A DNA stretch of 64,000 nt from Streptomyces sp. TBY4 (GCF_024213195.1 NZ_JANAVF010000012.1:1-64000), one strand, 5' to 3'; positions 40,123 through 48,581 are shown, numbered from the stretch's first letter. Notes: generated by a model not told the origin, from the letters alone. A program made the numbers and translations.

Positions 40123-40154
40123 AGAGCCGGTGCAGATTGCTCTGCACCGGCTCT
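40123..40154 (-). terminator. Terminator of tRNA-Pro
   Basis: AGAGCCGGTGCAGA and TCTGCACCGGCTCT form a perfect 14-base stem with a TTGC loop, starting 17 bases after the mature tRNA 3' end on the minus strand. Confidence 0.85.
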
Positions 40155-40171
40155 CACCTGGTCTTACGAAG

Positions 40172-40245
40172 TCGGGGTGGCGGGATTTGAACCCACGACC
40201 TCTTCGTCCCGAACGAAGCGCGCTGCCAAGCTGCGCTACACCCCG
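40172..40245 (-). tRNA. tRNA-Pro, anticodon CGG
   Basis: The minus strand folds as a cloverleaf of 74 bases. The acceptor CGGGGTG pairs with CACCCCG plus discriminator A. The D-arm begins TAGCGCAG, and the anticodon arm is CTTCG-TTCGGGA-CGAAG with CGG in the loop. The T-arm is GTGGG-TTCAAAT-CCCGC. CCA is not encoded. It reads proline CCG codons. Such tRNAs are common integration targets, and remnants of an integrase and of a second attachment site lie on the 3' side. Confidence 0.95.
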
Positions 40246-40285
40246 ATGTCCACCCTTGCAGCGCTTGCTGCCCTGGCGACATCGA

Positions 40286-40975
40286 TTACTTTAGCGGACC
40301 CTCGGCCGGAGACGAAATCCGGTTTTCGCGGGGCGGGCGGTAGCGGTCCGCCGTGACCAGGGCGAGGCCGAGGGCGTAGAAGGCGAGGCCCAGGACCACG
40401 GCGTTCAGGGCGACCCGGGCGTAGCCGTACTGGGCGGCGTCGATGAAGGGGTATGTGTACCGGCTCGGGGTGCCGGGGGAGAGCAGGGCGCCTCGGGTGA
40501 GGGCAAAGGCCACGTAGAGGAGGGGGTACGCCAGCCACTGGGCGGCGTAGCGCGGGCGCAGGGTGCGGGGGGCGGTCAGGAAGAGGAAGTCCAGGGCGGC
40601 GCCGATGGGGGTGACCGTGTGGAGGAGCTGGTTGGAGACGGCCTTCGGCCCGGAGAGCTTGTCGAGGGCCTCGAGGACGTTGAAGGGGCTCGACGGGTTG
40701 GCCAGGACCAGGTGGAAGACCAGGCCGGTGATCAGGATGAAGAGGAGGACCCCGCCCCGCCAGAAGGGGTCCACGTCCGGCTCGCGCCGGTGGAGGCGGT
40801 AGGCCGAGAGCCCGAAGGTCACCGCGACCAGGATGTTCGTCCAGATCGTGAAGAAGCTCAGGACGACGGGCACGCTGCCGTATACGCACTCGATGACCAG
40901 GCCGGTGACGGCCGCAGCCGCGATCAGCGCACGGAAGGCGACGGTCGTGGGGCGGAGGGCGGCTGGTGTGATCAT
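40286..40975 (-). CDS. Pr6Pr family membrane protein
   Basis: This 229-residue protein has about six hydrophobic helices and the Pr6Pr/FAR-17a-like pattern: VLSFFTIWTNILVAVTFGLS, GPKAVSNQLLHTVTPIGAALD and YPLLYVAFALTRG. A conserved Trp-Thr-Asn and a His (LLHTVTP) lie in the membrane segments. Some relatives are threonine hydrolases of fatty-acid esters of hydroxy fatty acids (FAHFA), but most bacterial members are uncharacterised. It lies 41 bases upstream of the tRNA-Pro gene on the same strand. Confidence 0.82.
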   Translation of the reverse strand: MITPAALRPTTVAFRALIAAAAVTGLVIECVYGSVPVVLSFFTIWTNILVAVTFGLSAYRLHRREPDVDPFWRGGVLLFILITGLVFHLVLANPSSPFNVLEALDKLSGPKAVSNQLLHTVTPIGAALDFLFLTAPRTLRPRYAAQWLAYPLLYVAFALTRGALLSPGTPSRYTYPFIDAAQYGYARVALNAVVLGLAFYALGLALVTADRYRPPRENRISSPAEGPLK

Positions 40976-41006
40976 CCCGTCAACGTACTCGGCCGAACGG
41001 CTCGCG

Positions 41007-41945
41007 TTAGGCCTTCGGGGTCAGTGTCAGCAGTGTCGCCTCGGGCGGGCACGCGAAGCGCACCGGGGTGAAGCGGTTCGTCCCGCAGCCGGCCGATACG
41101 TGGAGGTACGCGCGCTGCCCCTCGGTCTCGTGCGTCGAGAGGCCCTTTACCCGCTTGGTGTCCAGGTCGCAGTTGGTGACGAGCGCCCCGTAGAAGGGGA
41201 TGCACAGCTGCCCGCCGTGCGTGTGGCCGGCCAGGATCAGCGGGTAGCGGTCGGCGGTGAAGGCTTCGAGGACGCGCAGGTACGGGGCGTGGACGACGGC
41301 CATCGAGAAGTCCGCGTCCGCCTCCGGCCCGCCCGCGACCTTCGCGTACCGGTCGCGCTTGATGTGCGGGTCGTCGAGGCCGGTGAAGGCCAGCTCCATC
41401 CCGTCGAGCTTGAGCCGGCCCCGGGTGTTGGTGAGGTTCAGCCAGCCGGCGGCGTCGAAGGCGTCCCGCATCCCCTCCCACGGGTTGTGGACGGCACCGA
41501 CGACCGGTGCGTTGCCGTTCAGGCCGTGCCGGCCCTGCGTCTTCTCCAGCAGGTAGCGGCCGGGATTGCGCAGCCGGGGCCCGTAGTAGTCGTTCGACCC
41601 GAAGACGTACACGCCGGGGAAGTCCATCAGGGGGCCGAGCGCGTCGAGCACCTCCGGCACGCCCTCCGTGTCGGAGAGGTTGTCTCCCGTGTTCACCACG
41701 AGGTCGGGGCGCAGCCCGGCGAGCGACTGGAGCCAGGCGCGCTTCTTGCGCTGTCCGCCGACCATGTGGATGTCCGAGACCTGCAGGACGCGCAACGGGC
41801 GCATCCCCTGCGGGAGCACGGGAACCGTGACCCGGCGCAGGCGGAAGGAACGGGCTTCGAAACCGGCGGCATAGGCCAGACCGGCGGCCCCCGCCGCGGC
41901 GATCCCGGCGGTGACCTTCAGAGGTACTCCGTAACGCGCACGCAT
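41007..41945 (-). CDS. Membrane-anchored metallophosphoesterase
   Basis: This 312-residue calcineurin-like phosphoesterase has an N-terminal anchor (VTAGIAAAGAAGLAYAAGF) and metal-binding motifs in order: VLQVSDIHMVGG (D-x-H), VNTGDNLS (GDN), VFGSNDYY (the family's GNH/D appears as SND), VVHAPY, and LAGHTHGGQL (GHTH). This is the YkuE/YaeI-like class. The substrate is unknown and may be a lipid or nucleotide phosphate. ATG 41945 is chosen. It is divergent from the GatB/YqeY gene. Confidence 0.9.
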   Translation of the reverse strand: MRARYGVPLKVTAGIAAAGAAGLAYAAGFEARSFRLRRVTVPVLPQGMRPLRVLQVSDIHMVGGQRKKRAWLQSLAGLRPDLVVNTGDNLSDTEGVPEVLDALGPLMDFPGVYVFGSNDYYGPRLRNPGRYLLEKTQGRHGLNGNAPVVGAVHNPWEGMRDAFDAAGWLNLTNTRGRLKLDGMELAFTGLDDPHIKRDRYAKVAGGPEADADFSMAVVHAPYLRVLEAFTADRYPLILAGHTHGGQLCIPFYGALVTNCDLDTKRVKGLSTHETEGQRAYLHVSAGCGTNRFTPVRFACPPEATLLTLTPKA

Positions 41946-42024
41946 GTCCTCATGTTCGCAGACCCGGCAAGCGCGCCGGGAAACCGGCGGGCGCGGAAGC
42001 CCCCCTACCTGGCAGACTCGGGAC

Positions 42025-42486
42025 ATGACCACGCTCAAGGCCAAGCTCCAGGAAGACCTCACCACTGCGATCCGCGCGCGCAACGAGCTCGCCTCGTCCA
42101 CGCTGCGCCTGACCCTCTCCGCCATCACCAACCAGGAAGTCGCGGGCAAGGAAGCCCGGGTGCTCTCCGACGAGGAAGTCCTCAAGGTGATCGCCAAGGA
42201 GGCGAAGAAGCGCCGGGAGGCCGCGGAGGCGTTCGCGCAGGGTGGCCGTCCCGAGCAGGCCGCGCGGGAGACCGCCGAGGGCGAGTTCCTCGACACCTAC
42301 CTCCCGAAGCAGCTCGGCGAGGCCGAGCTCGACGCGATCGTGGCCCAGGCCGTCGAGGAGGCCAGGGCGGCGGGCGCCGAGGGGCCGCGGGCCATGGGCG
42401 CCGTGATGAAGATCGTGAACCCGAAGGTCGCGGGTCTGGCGGAGGGCGGGCGCGTCGCGGCCGCCGTCAAGAAGCACCTGTCCTAG
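42025..42486 (+). CDS. GatB/YqeY domain protein
   Basis: This 153-residue protein contains only the tail domain also found in the GatB subunit of the tRNA amidotransferase: KLQEDLTTAIRARNELASST, IAKEAKKRREAAEAFAQGGR and FLDTYLPKQLGEAELDAIV, ending AMGAVMKIVNPKVAGLAEGG. YqeY proteins may contact tRNA, but their role is not settled. ATG 42025 is chosen because the longer frame lies in the intergenic region. A strong hairpin follows at 42500-42548. Confidence 0.92.
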   Translation: MTTLKAKLQEDLTTAIRARNELASSTLRLTLSAITNQEVAGKEARVLSDEEVLKVIAKEAKKRREAAEAFAQGGRPEQAARETAEGEFLDTYLPKQLGEAELDAIVAQAVEEARAAGAEGPRAMGAVMKIVNPKVAGLAEGGRVAAAVKKHLS

Positions 42487-42499
42487 CAAGCGCCGAACG

Positions 42500-42548
42500 A
42501 GGAGGGCCCCCACCGGATCCGGATGCGGATCTGGTGGGGGCCCTCCTT
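42500..42548. terminator. Bidirectional terminator between yqeY and PBP genes
   Basis: AGGAGGGCCCCCACC pairs with GGTGGGGGCCCTCCT, with further pairing of GGATCCG and CGGATCT inside. It lies between convergent genes. Confidence 0.85.
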
Positions 42549-42593
42549 CGCTTTGAGCTACGGAGCCTGCGGGGCCTGCGGGCCCTGGGCGCC

Positions 42594-44837
42594 CTAGTCC
42601 CGGCCGCCGATGACGCCCGGCGGGAGGGTGATCCCGCCCAGCGGGTCGGTCCCGCCGGTCCCGCCCGTGTTGCCGCCGGGCCGCCCGTCGCCTGGCTTGC
42701 CGTCCCCGCGGCCCGGCTTGCCGGGCTTTCCGGGCTTGTTGGGCTTGCCGCCGGGGGAGGGGCTCGGGGTGTCGGGGATGTTCACCGTGGTGAAGCCGGG
42801 GGCCTCGCGGCCGGAGAGGGCGCCGGAGACGGCCTGCTTCCAGATCGGGCCGGGCAGGCCGCCGCCGAAGACCTTGTCGTAGTGCTGGCCGCCGATGGTG
42901 ATGTTCTCCATCGACACCTGCTTGGCGCCGCCGGAGCCGACCCAGGTCGCGCCGGACATGTTCGGGGTGTAGCCGACGAACCAGGCGTTGTAACGGCTGT
43001 CGGTGGTACCCGTCTTGCCCGCGCTCTGCCGGTCGGTCAGACCCGCCTTCTGGCCCGTACCGGAGTCGACCACGCCGAGCAGCAGGGTGTTGATGGTGTC
43101 GGCGGTGCTCTCGCTCATCGCACGGCCGCACTTGGACTTCGGGACGGTCAGCGCCTTGCCGTGCGCGTCGGTGATCGACTCGATGGTGACCGGGGTGCAG
43201 TACACGCCGCGGTTGGCGAAGGTGGCGTACGCGTTGGCCATGGTCAGCGGGGACATGCCCTCACTGCCGAGGGCGATGGCGGGGACCTCGGGGAGCTTGG
43301 AGCCGTTGGCCGGGACCACGCCGAGCTTGGTGGTCATCTCGGTGACGGGGCACAGGCCGATCTCGGAGATCATCTCCACGAAGTAGGTGTTGACCGACTT
43401 GGCCATCGCCTCCTTCATCCCGTACGGGCCGACCTCGGACTCGGTCTCGTTCTCCACCCGCGCGGCCGGGCGGTCGTTGTTGACCCAGGGCTTGTCGCCG
43501 CAGGTCTTCACCGGGCTCGGGTAGTCCATGTCGTACGGGGACTGGTACATCTTCGTCGGCGAGAGCCCGCCCTCCAGGGCGGCGGCGGCGACGAAGGCCT
43601 TGAAGGTGGAGCCGGTCGGGAAGCCGAAGTTCGAGCCGCCCATCTTCTTGTCCACCGAGAAGTTGATCTGGGTCTCGTTCTTGCCGAAGCCGTACGGCTT
43701 CGACTGGCCCATGGCGAGGACCCGCCCGGTGCCGGGCTGGACGAGGGTGACGGCCGTGGCGACCTTGTCGTCCTGGTCCACGTGGTCCTTGATGGACTCG
43801 TTGACGGAGTCCTGCGACTGCGGGTCCAGGGTCGTACGGACCGTCAGGCCGCCCTGGTTCCAGACCTTCGCCCGCTCCTCGCGGGTCTTCCCGAAGGCGG
43901 TGTCGTCGAGGAAGGTGTTGCGGACGAAGTCGCAGAAGAAGCCGGCGCCCTTGACCGCGGTGATGCAGCCGTTCTTCGGCTTGGTCACCTTCAGCTGGAC
44001 CGGCTTGGCCTTCGCCGCGTCGGCCTCGGCCTGCGAGATGTCCTTTGTGTCGGCCATTCGCTGGAGGACGATGTTGCGGCGCTTCATCGCCTCCTGCGTG
44101 TCGTTCATCGGGTCGTACCGGCTCGGCGACTGGACCACGCCCGCCAGCAGAGCTGCTTCTTCCAGGGTCAGGTCCTTGGCGGGCTTGCTGAAGTAGCGCT
44201 GGGCGGCGGATTCGATTCCGTACGCCTGCTGCCCGAAGTACGTGATGTTGAGGTAGTTCTCGAGGATCTTGTGCTTCCCGAGCTCCTCCTCGACCTGGAT
44301 CGAGTACTTCAGCTCGCGGATCTTGCGCCCGAGGCTCTTCTCCTGGGCCTCGCGCACCTTCGTCTCGTCGTCGCCGGCTTCCTCGACGAAGACGTTCTTC
44401 ACGTACTGCTGCGTCAGCGTCGACGCGCCCTGCGCCGCGCCGCCCTCCTGGGCATTGCGGTTGACCGCGCGCAGGATGCCCTTGAGGTCGATCGCCCCGT
44501 GCTCGTAGAAGCGGGAGTCCTCGATCGCGACGATGGCCTTCTGCATGTACGGGGAGATGGCCGTGATGGGGACCACCTGCCGGTCACGCGAATAGACCGT
44601 GGCGATCAAGCCACCCTCTGAGTCGAGAATCGTGGTGCGCTGGCTCAGCGGAGGTGTCTTCAGATTGGCCGGGATCTCATCGAACCCCTCGACCGTGCCC
44701 TTGGCCGCGAGCCCCAGGGCGCCTGCGCCCGGGATCGCGATGCCGGCGAGCACAACTCCGGAGAGAACGGACACACCGAGGAACTTGGCGGCCTGCTGTG
44801 GCCCCGTGAGCCCGCCGCCCGAGCGCTTCTTTCCCAT
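42594..44837 (-). CDS. Bifunctional penicillin-binding protein (class A)
   Basis: This 747-residue PBP has one N-terminal membrane helix (FLGVSVLSGVVLAGIAIPGA). A GT51 transglycosylase follows at ~80-260 (AIVAIEDSRFYEHGAIDLKG, GASTLTQQYVKNVF, ILENYLNITYFGQQAYGIES). The transpeptidase has SxxK in GSTFKAFV, SxN in AKSVNTYF and KTG in AGKTGTTD. The last ~80 residues are a Gly/Pro/Lys repeat tail. It builds peptidoglycan at the cell surface. It resembles mycobacterial PonA2 by position next to a WhiB-family gene. It is divergent from wblA. Confidence 0.95.
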   Translation of the reverse strand: MGKKRSGGGLTGPQQAAKFLGVSVLSGVVLAGIAIPGAGALGLAAKGTVEGFDEIPANLKTPPLSQRTTILDSEGGLIATVYSRDRQVVPITAISPYMQKAIVAIEDSRFYEHGAIDLKGILRAVNRNAQEGGAAQGASTLTQQYVKNVFVEEAGDDETKVREAQEKSLGRKIRELKYSIQVEEELGKHKILENYLNITYFGQQAYGIESAAQRYFSKPAKDLTLEEAALLAGVVQSPSRYDPMNDTQEAMKRRNIVLQRMADTKDISQAEADAAKAKPVQLKVTKPKNGCITAVKGAGFFCDFVRNTFLDDTAFGKTREERAKVWNQGGLTVRTTLDPQSQDSVNESIKDHVDQDDKVATAVTLVQPGTGRVLAMGQSKPYGFGKNETQINFSVDKKMGGSNFGFPTGSTFKAFVAAAALEGGLSPTKMYQSPYDMDYPSPVKTCGDKPWVNNDRPAARVENETESEVGPYGMKEAMAKSVNTYFVEMISEIGLCPVTEMTTKLGVVPANGSKLPEVPAIALGSEGMSPLTMANAYATFANRGVYCTPVTIESITDAHGKALTVPKSKCGRAMSESTADTINTLLLGVVDSGTGQKAGLTDRQSAGKTGTTDSRYNAWFVGYTPNMSGATWVGSGGAKQVSMENITIGGQHYDKVFGGGLPGPIWKQAVSGALSGREAPGFTTVNIPDTPSPSPGGKPNKPGKPGKPGRGDGKPGDGRPGGNTGGTGGTDPLGGITLPPGVIGGRD

Positions 44838-45223
44838 AGAGGGCAGCCTACGTTCTCATTCGCCGGACACACGCGAATGCCTTGGCCTAAGCTGTCCCCA
44901 ACTGTCACAGCAGTGCGTCGGGACATCAACCCCTCGGCTTGTTTTTCACCCTTCCCGAATGGGGTGGACGCATGTCCGAATCTTGCCTCCTGTGATCAGC
45001 ATGCCCCGTCGATTTCACCCGAATCGCCGGAATGGTCGGGCATGTCGCACGATCACTCCGTCGGGTGATCTGCCGCTTACCCATAGTCCGTTCGGACCAT
45101 TCAAGATTGGGCCCGTCGGGGGTGTTGCACTGTGCCCGCCTTCCGTAACGTCCTCAACTGGCAGCGGTGAATATGCCGCTGCCGCCGTGGGGGAGCCTCG
45201 ATTCGGGAGAGGACGGCGCCGGG
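44838..45223. other. Intergenic regulatory region of wblA and the PBP gene
   Basis: These 386 bases hold no credible gene and are richer in A+T than the flanks. They contain a perfect 6-base-arm dyad at 45051-45070, a short GTCCG/CGGAC dyad at 45086-45097, and a possible promoter (TTGCAC near 45123 and TAACGT near 45146, with a 15-base spacer, shorter than usual). Long upstream regions are typical of developmental wbl genes. Confidence 0.5.
45051..45070. promoter_or_regulatory. Palindrome upstream of wblA
   Basis: GATCAC-TCCGTCGG-GTGATC is a perfect dyad 154-173 bases before the wblA start. It does not match the BldD consensus as I know it. Regulator unknown. Confidence 0.4.
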
Positions 45224-45574
45224 ATGGGCTGGGTTACCGACTGGAGTGCGCAGGCAGCCTGCCGCACTACCGATCCGGATGAACTGTTCGTTCAAGGAGC
45301 GGCACAGAACAGGGCCAAGGCGGTGTGCACCGGATGTCCGGTGCGGACCGAGTGCCTGGCCGACGCGCTCGACAATCGTGTCGAGTTCGGCGTGTGGGGC
45401 GGAATGACCGAGCGGGAACGACGTGCGCTGCTGCGCCGGCGTCCCACCGTCACCTCGTGGCGGCGCCTGCTCGAAACCGCACGCACGGAGTACGAGCGCA
45501 GTACGGGCATCCTCACCATGGATGCCGATGACGAGATCGGCGTTCCGTACGAAACGTACGCGGCAGCCGGGTAG
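45224..45574 (+). CDS. wblA: WhiB-like iron-sulfur regulator WblA
   Basis: This 116-residue WhiB-family protein binds a [4Fe-4S] cluster through Cys13, Cys35, Cys38 and Cys44 (C-x21-CTGCPVRTEC), followed by the family turn VWGGMTERERRALLRRRP and a basic helix. The N-terminus (MGWVTDWSAQAACRTTDPDE) matches what I recall of S. coelicolor WblA (SCO3579), which is needed for the switch from vegetative to aerial growth and represses antibiotic synthesis; M. tuberculosis WhiB4 is the positional counterpart. ATG 45224 is chosen over 45167. Its neighbours, a PBP gene and two ArsA-like ATPases, are conserved. Confidence 0.95.
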   Translation: MGWVTDWSAQAACRTTDPDELFVQGAAQNRAKAVCTGCPVRTECLADALDNRVEFGVWGGMTERERRALLRRRPTVTSWRRLLETARTEYERSTGILTMDADDEIGVPYETYAAAG

Positions 45575-45592
45575 ACCATCCGGGCACCACGT

Positions 45593-45608
45593 CGTAGGAA
45601 CGCCTACG
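45593..45608. terminator. Short hairpin between wblA and the ArsA-like gene
   Basis: CGTAGG-AACG-CCTACG lies between convergent genes and overlaps the stop codon of the ArsA-like gene. The 6-base stem is short, so termination may be partial. Confidence 0.4.
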
Positions 45609-46893
45609 CTCCGGCCGGAACCCCGGCCGCGAGTCGCTCTCCGATGGCCCGCAGCCCGGCGAGGTCGTGCACGTCGCCGGGCAGGGCGGCCACTTCGGCC
45701 ACCGCCACCTCGGGGTGCAGCGAGGTGAAGCGGTCACGCGTGCGCTGTTCGCGCGCGATGACCTGCATGCGCTCCGCGTGCAGGCGCAGCAGTCCTGCCG
45801 TGATCACGTCGGCGTCCGTGCGGGGGTCGGGATCGGTATCCGTGGAGTCACGAAGTCCAGCTTTCCCGGACTCCTGATCCACAATGCCGCCGTCTTCAAG
45901 ATTCTCCGCTTCGAGATTCTCAGCGGCGGCCAACGCCCGCTCCGCGGAGAGCTGTCCGGCGTCGCTGCCGTGCACCCGGTTCAGTACGAGCCCGGCCAGC
46001 GGCATCCGCTCCGCGGCCAGCCGCTCCACGAAGTACGCCGCCTCGCGCAGCGCGTCCGCTTCGGGCGCGGAGACCACGAGGAAGGCCGTACCGGGAGCCT
46101 GGAGGAGCTGGAAGGTCGCGTCCGCCCGCGTGCGGAAGCCGCCGAACATGGTGTCCATGGCGGCCACGAAGGTCTGTACGTCCTTCAGCAGCGAGGCGCC
46201 CATCAGCTTGCTCAGCGTGCCCGTCATCATCGACATGCCGACATTGAGGAACTTCATCCCCGCCCGGCCGCCCACCTTCGCCGGAGCCATCAGCACGCGG
46301 ATGAACTTCCCGTCCAGGAAGGACCCCAGGCGCCCCGGCGCGTCCAGGAAGTCCAACGCGGAGCGGCTCGGCGGGGTGTCCACCACGATCAGGTCCCAGT
46401 CGTCCCGGGCCCGCAGCTGCCCCAGCTTCTCCATCGCCATGTACTCCTGCGTGCCCGCGAAGCCGGCCGACAGGGACTGGTAGAAGGGGTTGGCGAGGAT
46501 GGCCTGCGCCCGCTCGGGGTCCGAGTGGCCCTCGACGATCTCGTCGAAGGTCCGCTTCATGTCGAGCATCATGGCGTGCAGTTCGCCGGAGCCGTCGCCA
46601 CCGTCCGCGGCCCGTATCCCCGGCACCCTGCGCGGGGTGTTGTCGAGCGAGTCGATCCCCATCGACTGGGCCAGCCTGCGCGCCGGGTCGATCGTCAGGA
46701 CGACCACCTTGCGCCCGCGCTCGGCCGCCCGTACCCCGAGCGCCGCGGCGGTGGTGGTCTTGCCGACCCCGCCCGCCCCGCAGCACACGATGATCCGGGT
46801 CTGCGGATCGTCCAGCAGCCGGTCGACGTCCAGCCGCGGGGGAGCGTCCATCGTCGCCTCCATGCTCGCCTCCACCGTCCCGGCCTCGCTCAT
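45604..46893 (-). CDS. ArsA-like ATPase, second of the pair
   Basis: This 429-residue GET3/ArsA-type P-loop ATPase has a deviant Walker A (CCGAGGVGKTTTAAALGVRA), switch I DPARRLAQSMGIDSL, Walker-B-like LIVVDTPPSRSALDFLDAPG and SMMTGTLSKLMGASLL. The arsenite-binding Cys set of true ArsA is not evident. The N-terminus has a Met/Glu/Ala-rich extension of ~25 residues. In mycobacteria the equivalent pair (Rv3679-Rv3680) is next to whiB4 and linked to redox and glycerol stress. It is coupled to the upstream ATPase (ATGA overlap). Confidence 0.9.
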   Translation of the reverse strand: MSEAGTVEASMEATMDAPPRLDVDRLLDDPQTRIIVCCGAGGVGKTTTAAALGVRAAERGRKVVVLTIDPARRLAQSMGIDSLDNTPRRVPGIRAADGGDGSGELHAMMLDMKRTFDEIVEGHSDPERAQAILANPFYQSLSAGFAGTQEYMAMEKLGQLRARDDWDLIVVDTPPSRSALDFLDAPGRLGSFLDGKFIRVLMAPAKVGGRAGMKFLNVGMSMMTGTLSKLMGASLLKDVQTFVAAMDTMFGGFRTRADATFQLLQAPGTAFLVVSAPEADALREAAYFVERLAAERMPLAGLVLNRVHGSDAGQLSAERALAAAENLEAENLEDGGIVDQESGKAGLRDSTDTDPDPRTDADVITAGLLRLHAERMQVIAREQRTRDRFTSLHPEVAVAEVAALPGDVHDLAGLRAIGERLAAGVPAGA

Positions 46894-47870
46894 TCCTCGC
46901 CCACCTGCTTCCGCAGCTCCGCGGCGAGCCCGTAGAGCCCGGCCAGGTCCACCCCCGCGCCGAGCACGGGAAGTTCGTACGTGGGCACGTCCAGCCCCGC
47001 CAGTACGGTGCGCTGGGCGCGCTCCAGCTCCACCCGGGTCGTGTGCTCGGCGGCCTGCGCGAGCAGCGGCTCCACCAGCCGTTCGGCCGGCCCGCCGCGC
47101 CCGGCGCCGCCGAGACCGGCCCGGGCCAGCGCGCCGGTGATCTCGGCGCGCCGTTCGCCGGCGGCGGCGCGCAGGGTGTCCTCGTCGAGGTGGTGCGGCC
47201 GGACCATGTTGACGATGACCCGCCCTACCGGCAGGCCCGCCCGCCGCAGTTCCGCGATCCCGTCCGCGGTCTCCTGCACGGGCATCTCCTCCAGCAGGGT
47301 GACCAGGTGCACGGCCGTCTCGGGGGACTTGAGCACCTTCATGACGGCCTGCGCCTGGTTGTGGATCGGCCCGAACCGGGCCAGGCCCGCCACCTCGTCG
47401 TTGACGTTCAGGAAGCGGGTGATCCGCCCGGTCGGCGGAGCGTCCATGATCACGTGGTCGTAGACGAACCGGCCGGCCTTGTCCTTGCGCCGGACGGCCT
47501 CGCAGGCCTTGCCCGTCAGGAGCACGTCCCGCACGCCCGGGGCGATGGTCGTCGCGAAGTCGATGGCGCCGAGCTTCTTGAGGGCCCGGCCGGCCGAGCC
47601 GAGCTTGTAGAACATCTGGAGGTAGTCGAGGAGCGCGCGCTCCGCGTCGATGGCGAGCGCGTAGACCTCCCCGCCGCCCGAGGCGACGGCGATCTTCCGG
47701 TCCTCGTAGGGGAGCGCCTCCGCCCCGAAGACCTGGGCGAGGCCCTGCCTGCCCTCGACCTCCACCAGAAGTGTCCGCCTGCCCTCGCGTGCGAGGGCGA
47801 GCGCGAGTGCCGCGGCGACCGTGGTCTTGCCGGTGCCGCCCTTGCCGCTGACCACCTGGAGCCTGCTCAC
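46890..47870 (-). CDS. ArsA-like ATPase, first of the pair
   Basis: This 326-residue P-loop ATPase starts almost at its Walker A (LQVVSGKGGTGKTTVAAALA). It continues with RTLLVEVEGRQGLAQVFG, IDFATTIAPGVRDVLLTGKA and YDHVIMDAPPTGRITRFLNV (Walker B region), and NMVRPHHLDEDTL in the helical part. It likely forms a heterodimer with the second ATPase encoded immediately downstream, as in the mycobacterial pair. GTG 47870 is chosen because upstream in-frame codons overlap the divergent gene. Substrate unknown. Confidence 0.9.
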   Translation of the reverse strand: MSRLQVVSGKGGTGKTTVAAALALALAREGRRTLLVEVEGRQGLAQVFGAEALPYEDRKIAVASGGGEVYALAIDAERALLDYLQMFYKLGSAGRALKKLGAIDFATTIAPGVRDVLLTGKACEAVRRKDKAGRFVYDHVIMDAPPTGRITRFLNVNDEVAGLARFGPIHNQAQAVMKVLKSPETAVHLVTLLEEMPVQETADGIAELRRAGLPVGRVIVNMVRPHHLDEDTLRAAAGERRAEITGALARAGLGGAGRGGPAERLVEPLLAQAAEHTTRVELERAQRTVLAGLDVPTYELPVLGAGVDLAGLYGLAAELRKQVGEE

Positions 47871-47946
47871 AGCGCCCGAGCCTAATTCCTCCCGGGCGGC
47901 GGCGGGGGTGCCGGGGCCCGGTACGGCAGGCACTACCCTCGCTCCC

Positions 47947-48111
47947 ATGACCAAGAAGTTCGAATACGCGACCGTCCCGCTGCTGGTCCACGCCACCAAG
48001 CAGATCCTGGACACCTGGGGCGAGGACGGCTGGGAGCTCGTCCAGGTCGTCCCCGGCCCGAACAACCCCGAGCAGCTCGTGGCCTACCTGAAGCGGGAGA
48101 AGGCGGCATGA
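47947..48111 (+). CDS. DUF4177 small protein (54 aa)
   Basis: This protein of 54 residues reads MTKKFEYATVPLLVHATKQI then WGEDGWELVQVVPG and VAYLKREKA, the DUF4177 pattern (an antiparallel sheet with DGWELV). It is the first gene of a run with RidA, joined by an ATGA overlap, and is divergent from the ArsA-like operon. Function unknown. Confidence 0.87.
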   Translation: MTKKFEYATVPLLVHATKQILDTWGEDGWELVQVVPGPNNPEQLVAYLKREKAA

Positions 48112-48581
48112 GCGGAGTCGTCGAGGCGCGGCTGGCCGAGCTCGGCCTGACCCTCCCCGAGGTCGTCCCGCCGCTGGCCACGTACCAGCCGGCCGTCCGA
48201 TCGGGTGCCTACGTGTACACCGCGGGCCAGCTCCCGATGGTCAAGGGCAACCTGCCGGTCACCGGCAAGGTCGGCGCCGAGGTCTCGGCGGAGCAGGCCA
48301 AGGAACTGGCCGCGACCTGCGCGCTGAACGCGCTCGCCGCGGTGAAGTCCGTCGTCGGCGACCTCGACAAGATCGCGCGCGTCGTGAAGGTGGTGGGCTT
48401 CATCGCCTCCGCCCCCGACTTCACCGCCCAGCCGGGCGTGTTGAACGGCGCGAGCGAGCTGCTGGGCTCGGTCCTCGGCGACAAGGGCGTCCACGCCCGC
48501 AGCGCGGTCGGCGTGGCGGTCCTCCCGCTGGACGCCCCGGTCGAGGTCGAGATCCAGGTCGAGCTGGTCCCGGGAGCCTGA
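48108..48581 (+). CDS. RidA family (imine/enamine deaminase) protein
   Basis: This 157-residue protein of the RidA/YjgF family has LAELGLTLPEVVPPLATYQP, GQLPMVKGNLPVTGKVGAEV, VKVVGFIASAPDFTAQPGVL and the active-site region KGVHARSAVGVAVLPLDAPV with a conserved Arg. RidA hydrolyses reactive 2-aminoacrylate and related enamines. This longer form (~155 aa) is the group next to mycobacterial Rv3678c. It overlaps DUF4177 by 4 bases. Confidence 0.92.
   Translation: MSGVVEARLAELGLTLPEVVPPLATYQPAVRSGAYVYTAGQLPMVKGNLPVTGKVGAEVSAEQAKELAATCALNALAAVKSVVGDLDKIARVVKVVGFIASAPDFTAQPGVLNGASELLGSVLGDKGVHARSAVGVAVLPLDAPVEVEIQVELVPGA

Noticed and set aside
40833..44621. 1262-codon plus-strand frame across the phosphoesterase and PBP genes
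   Set aside because: It is antisense to two well-supported genes and contains only Val/Leu/Gly/Arg-rich shadow sequence.
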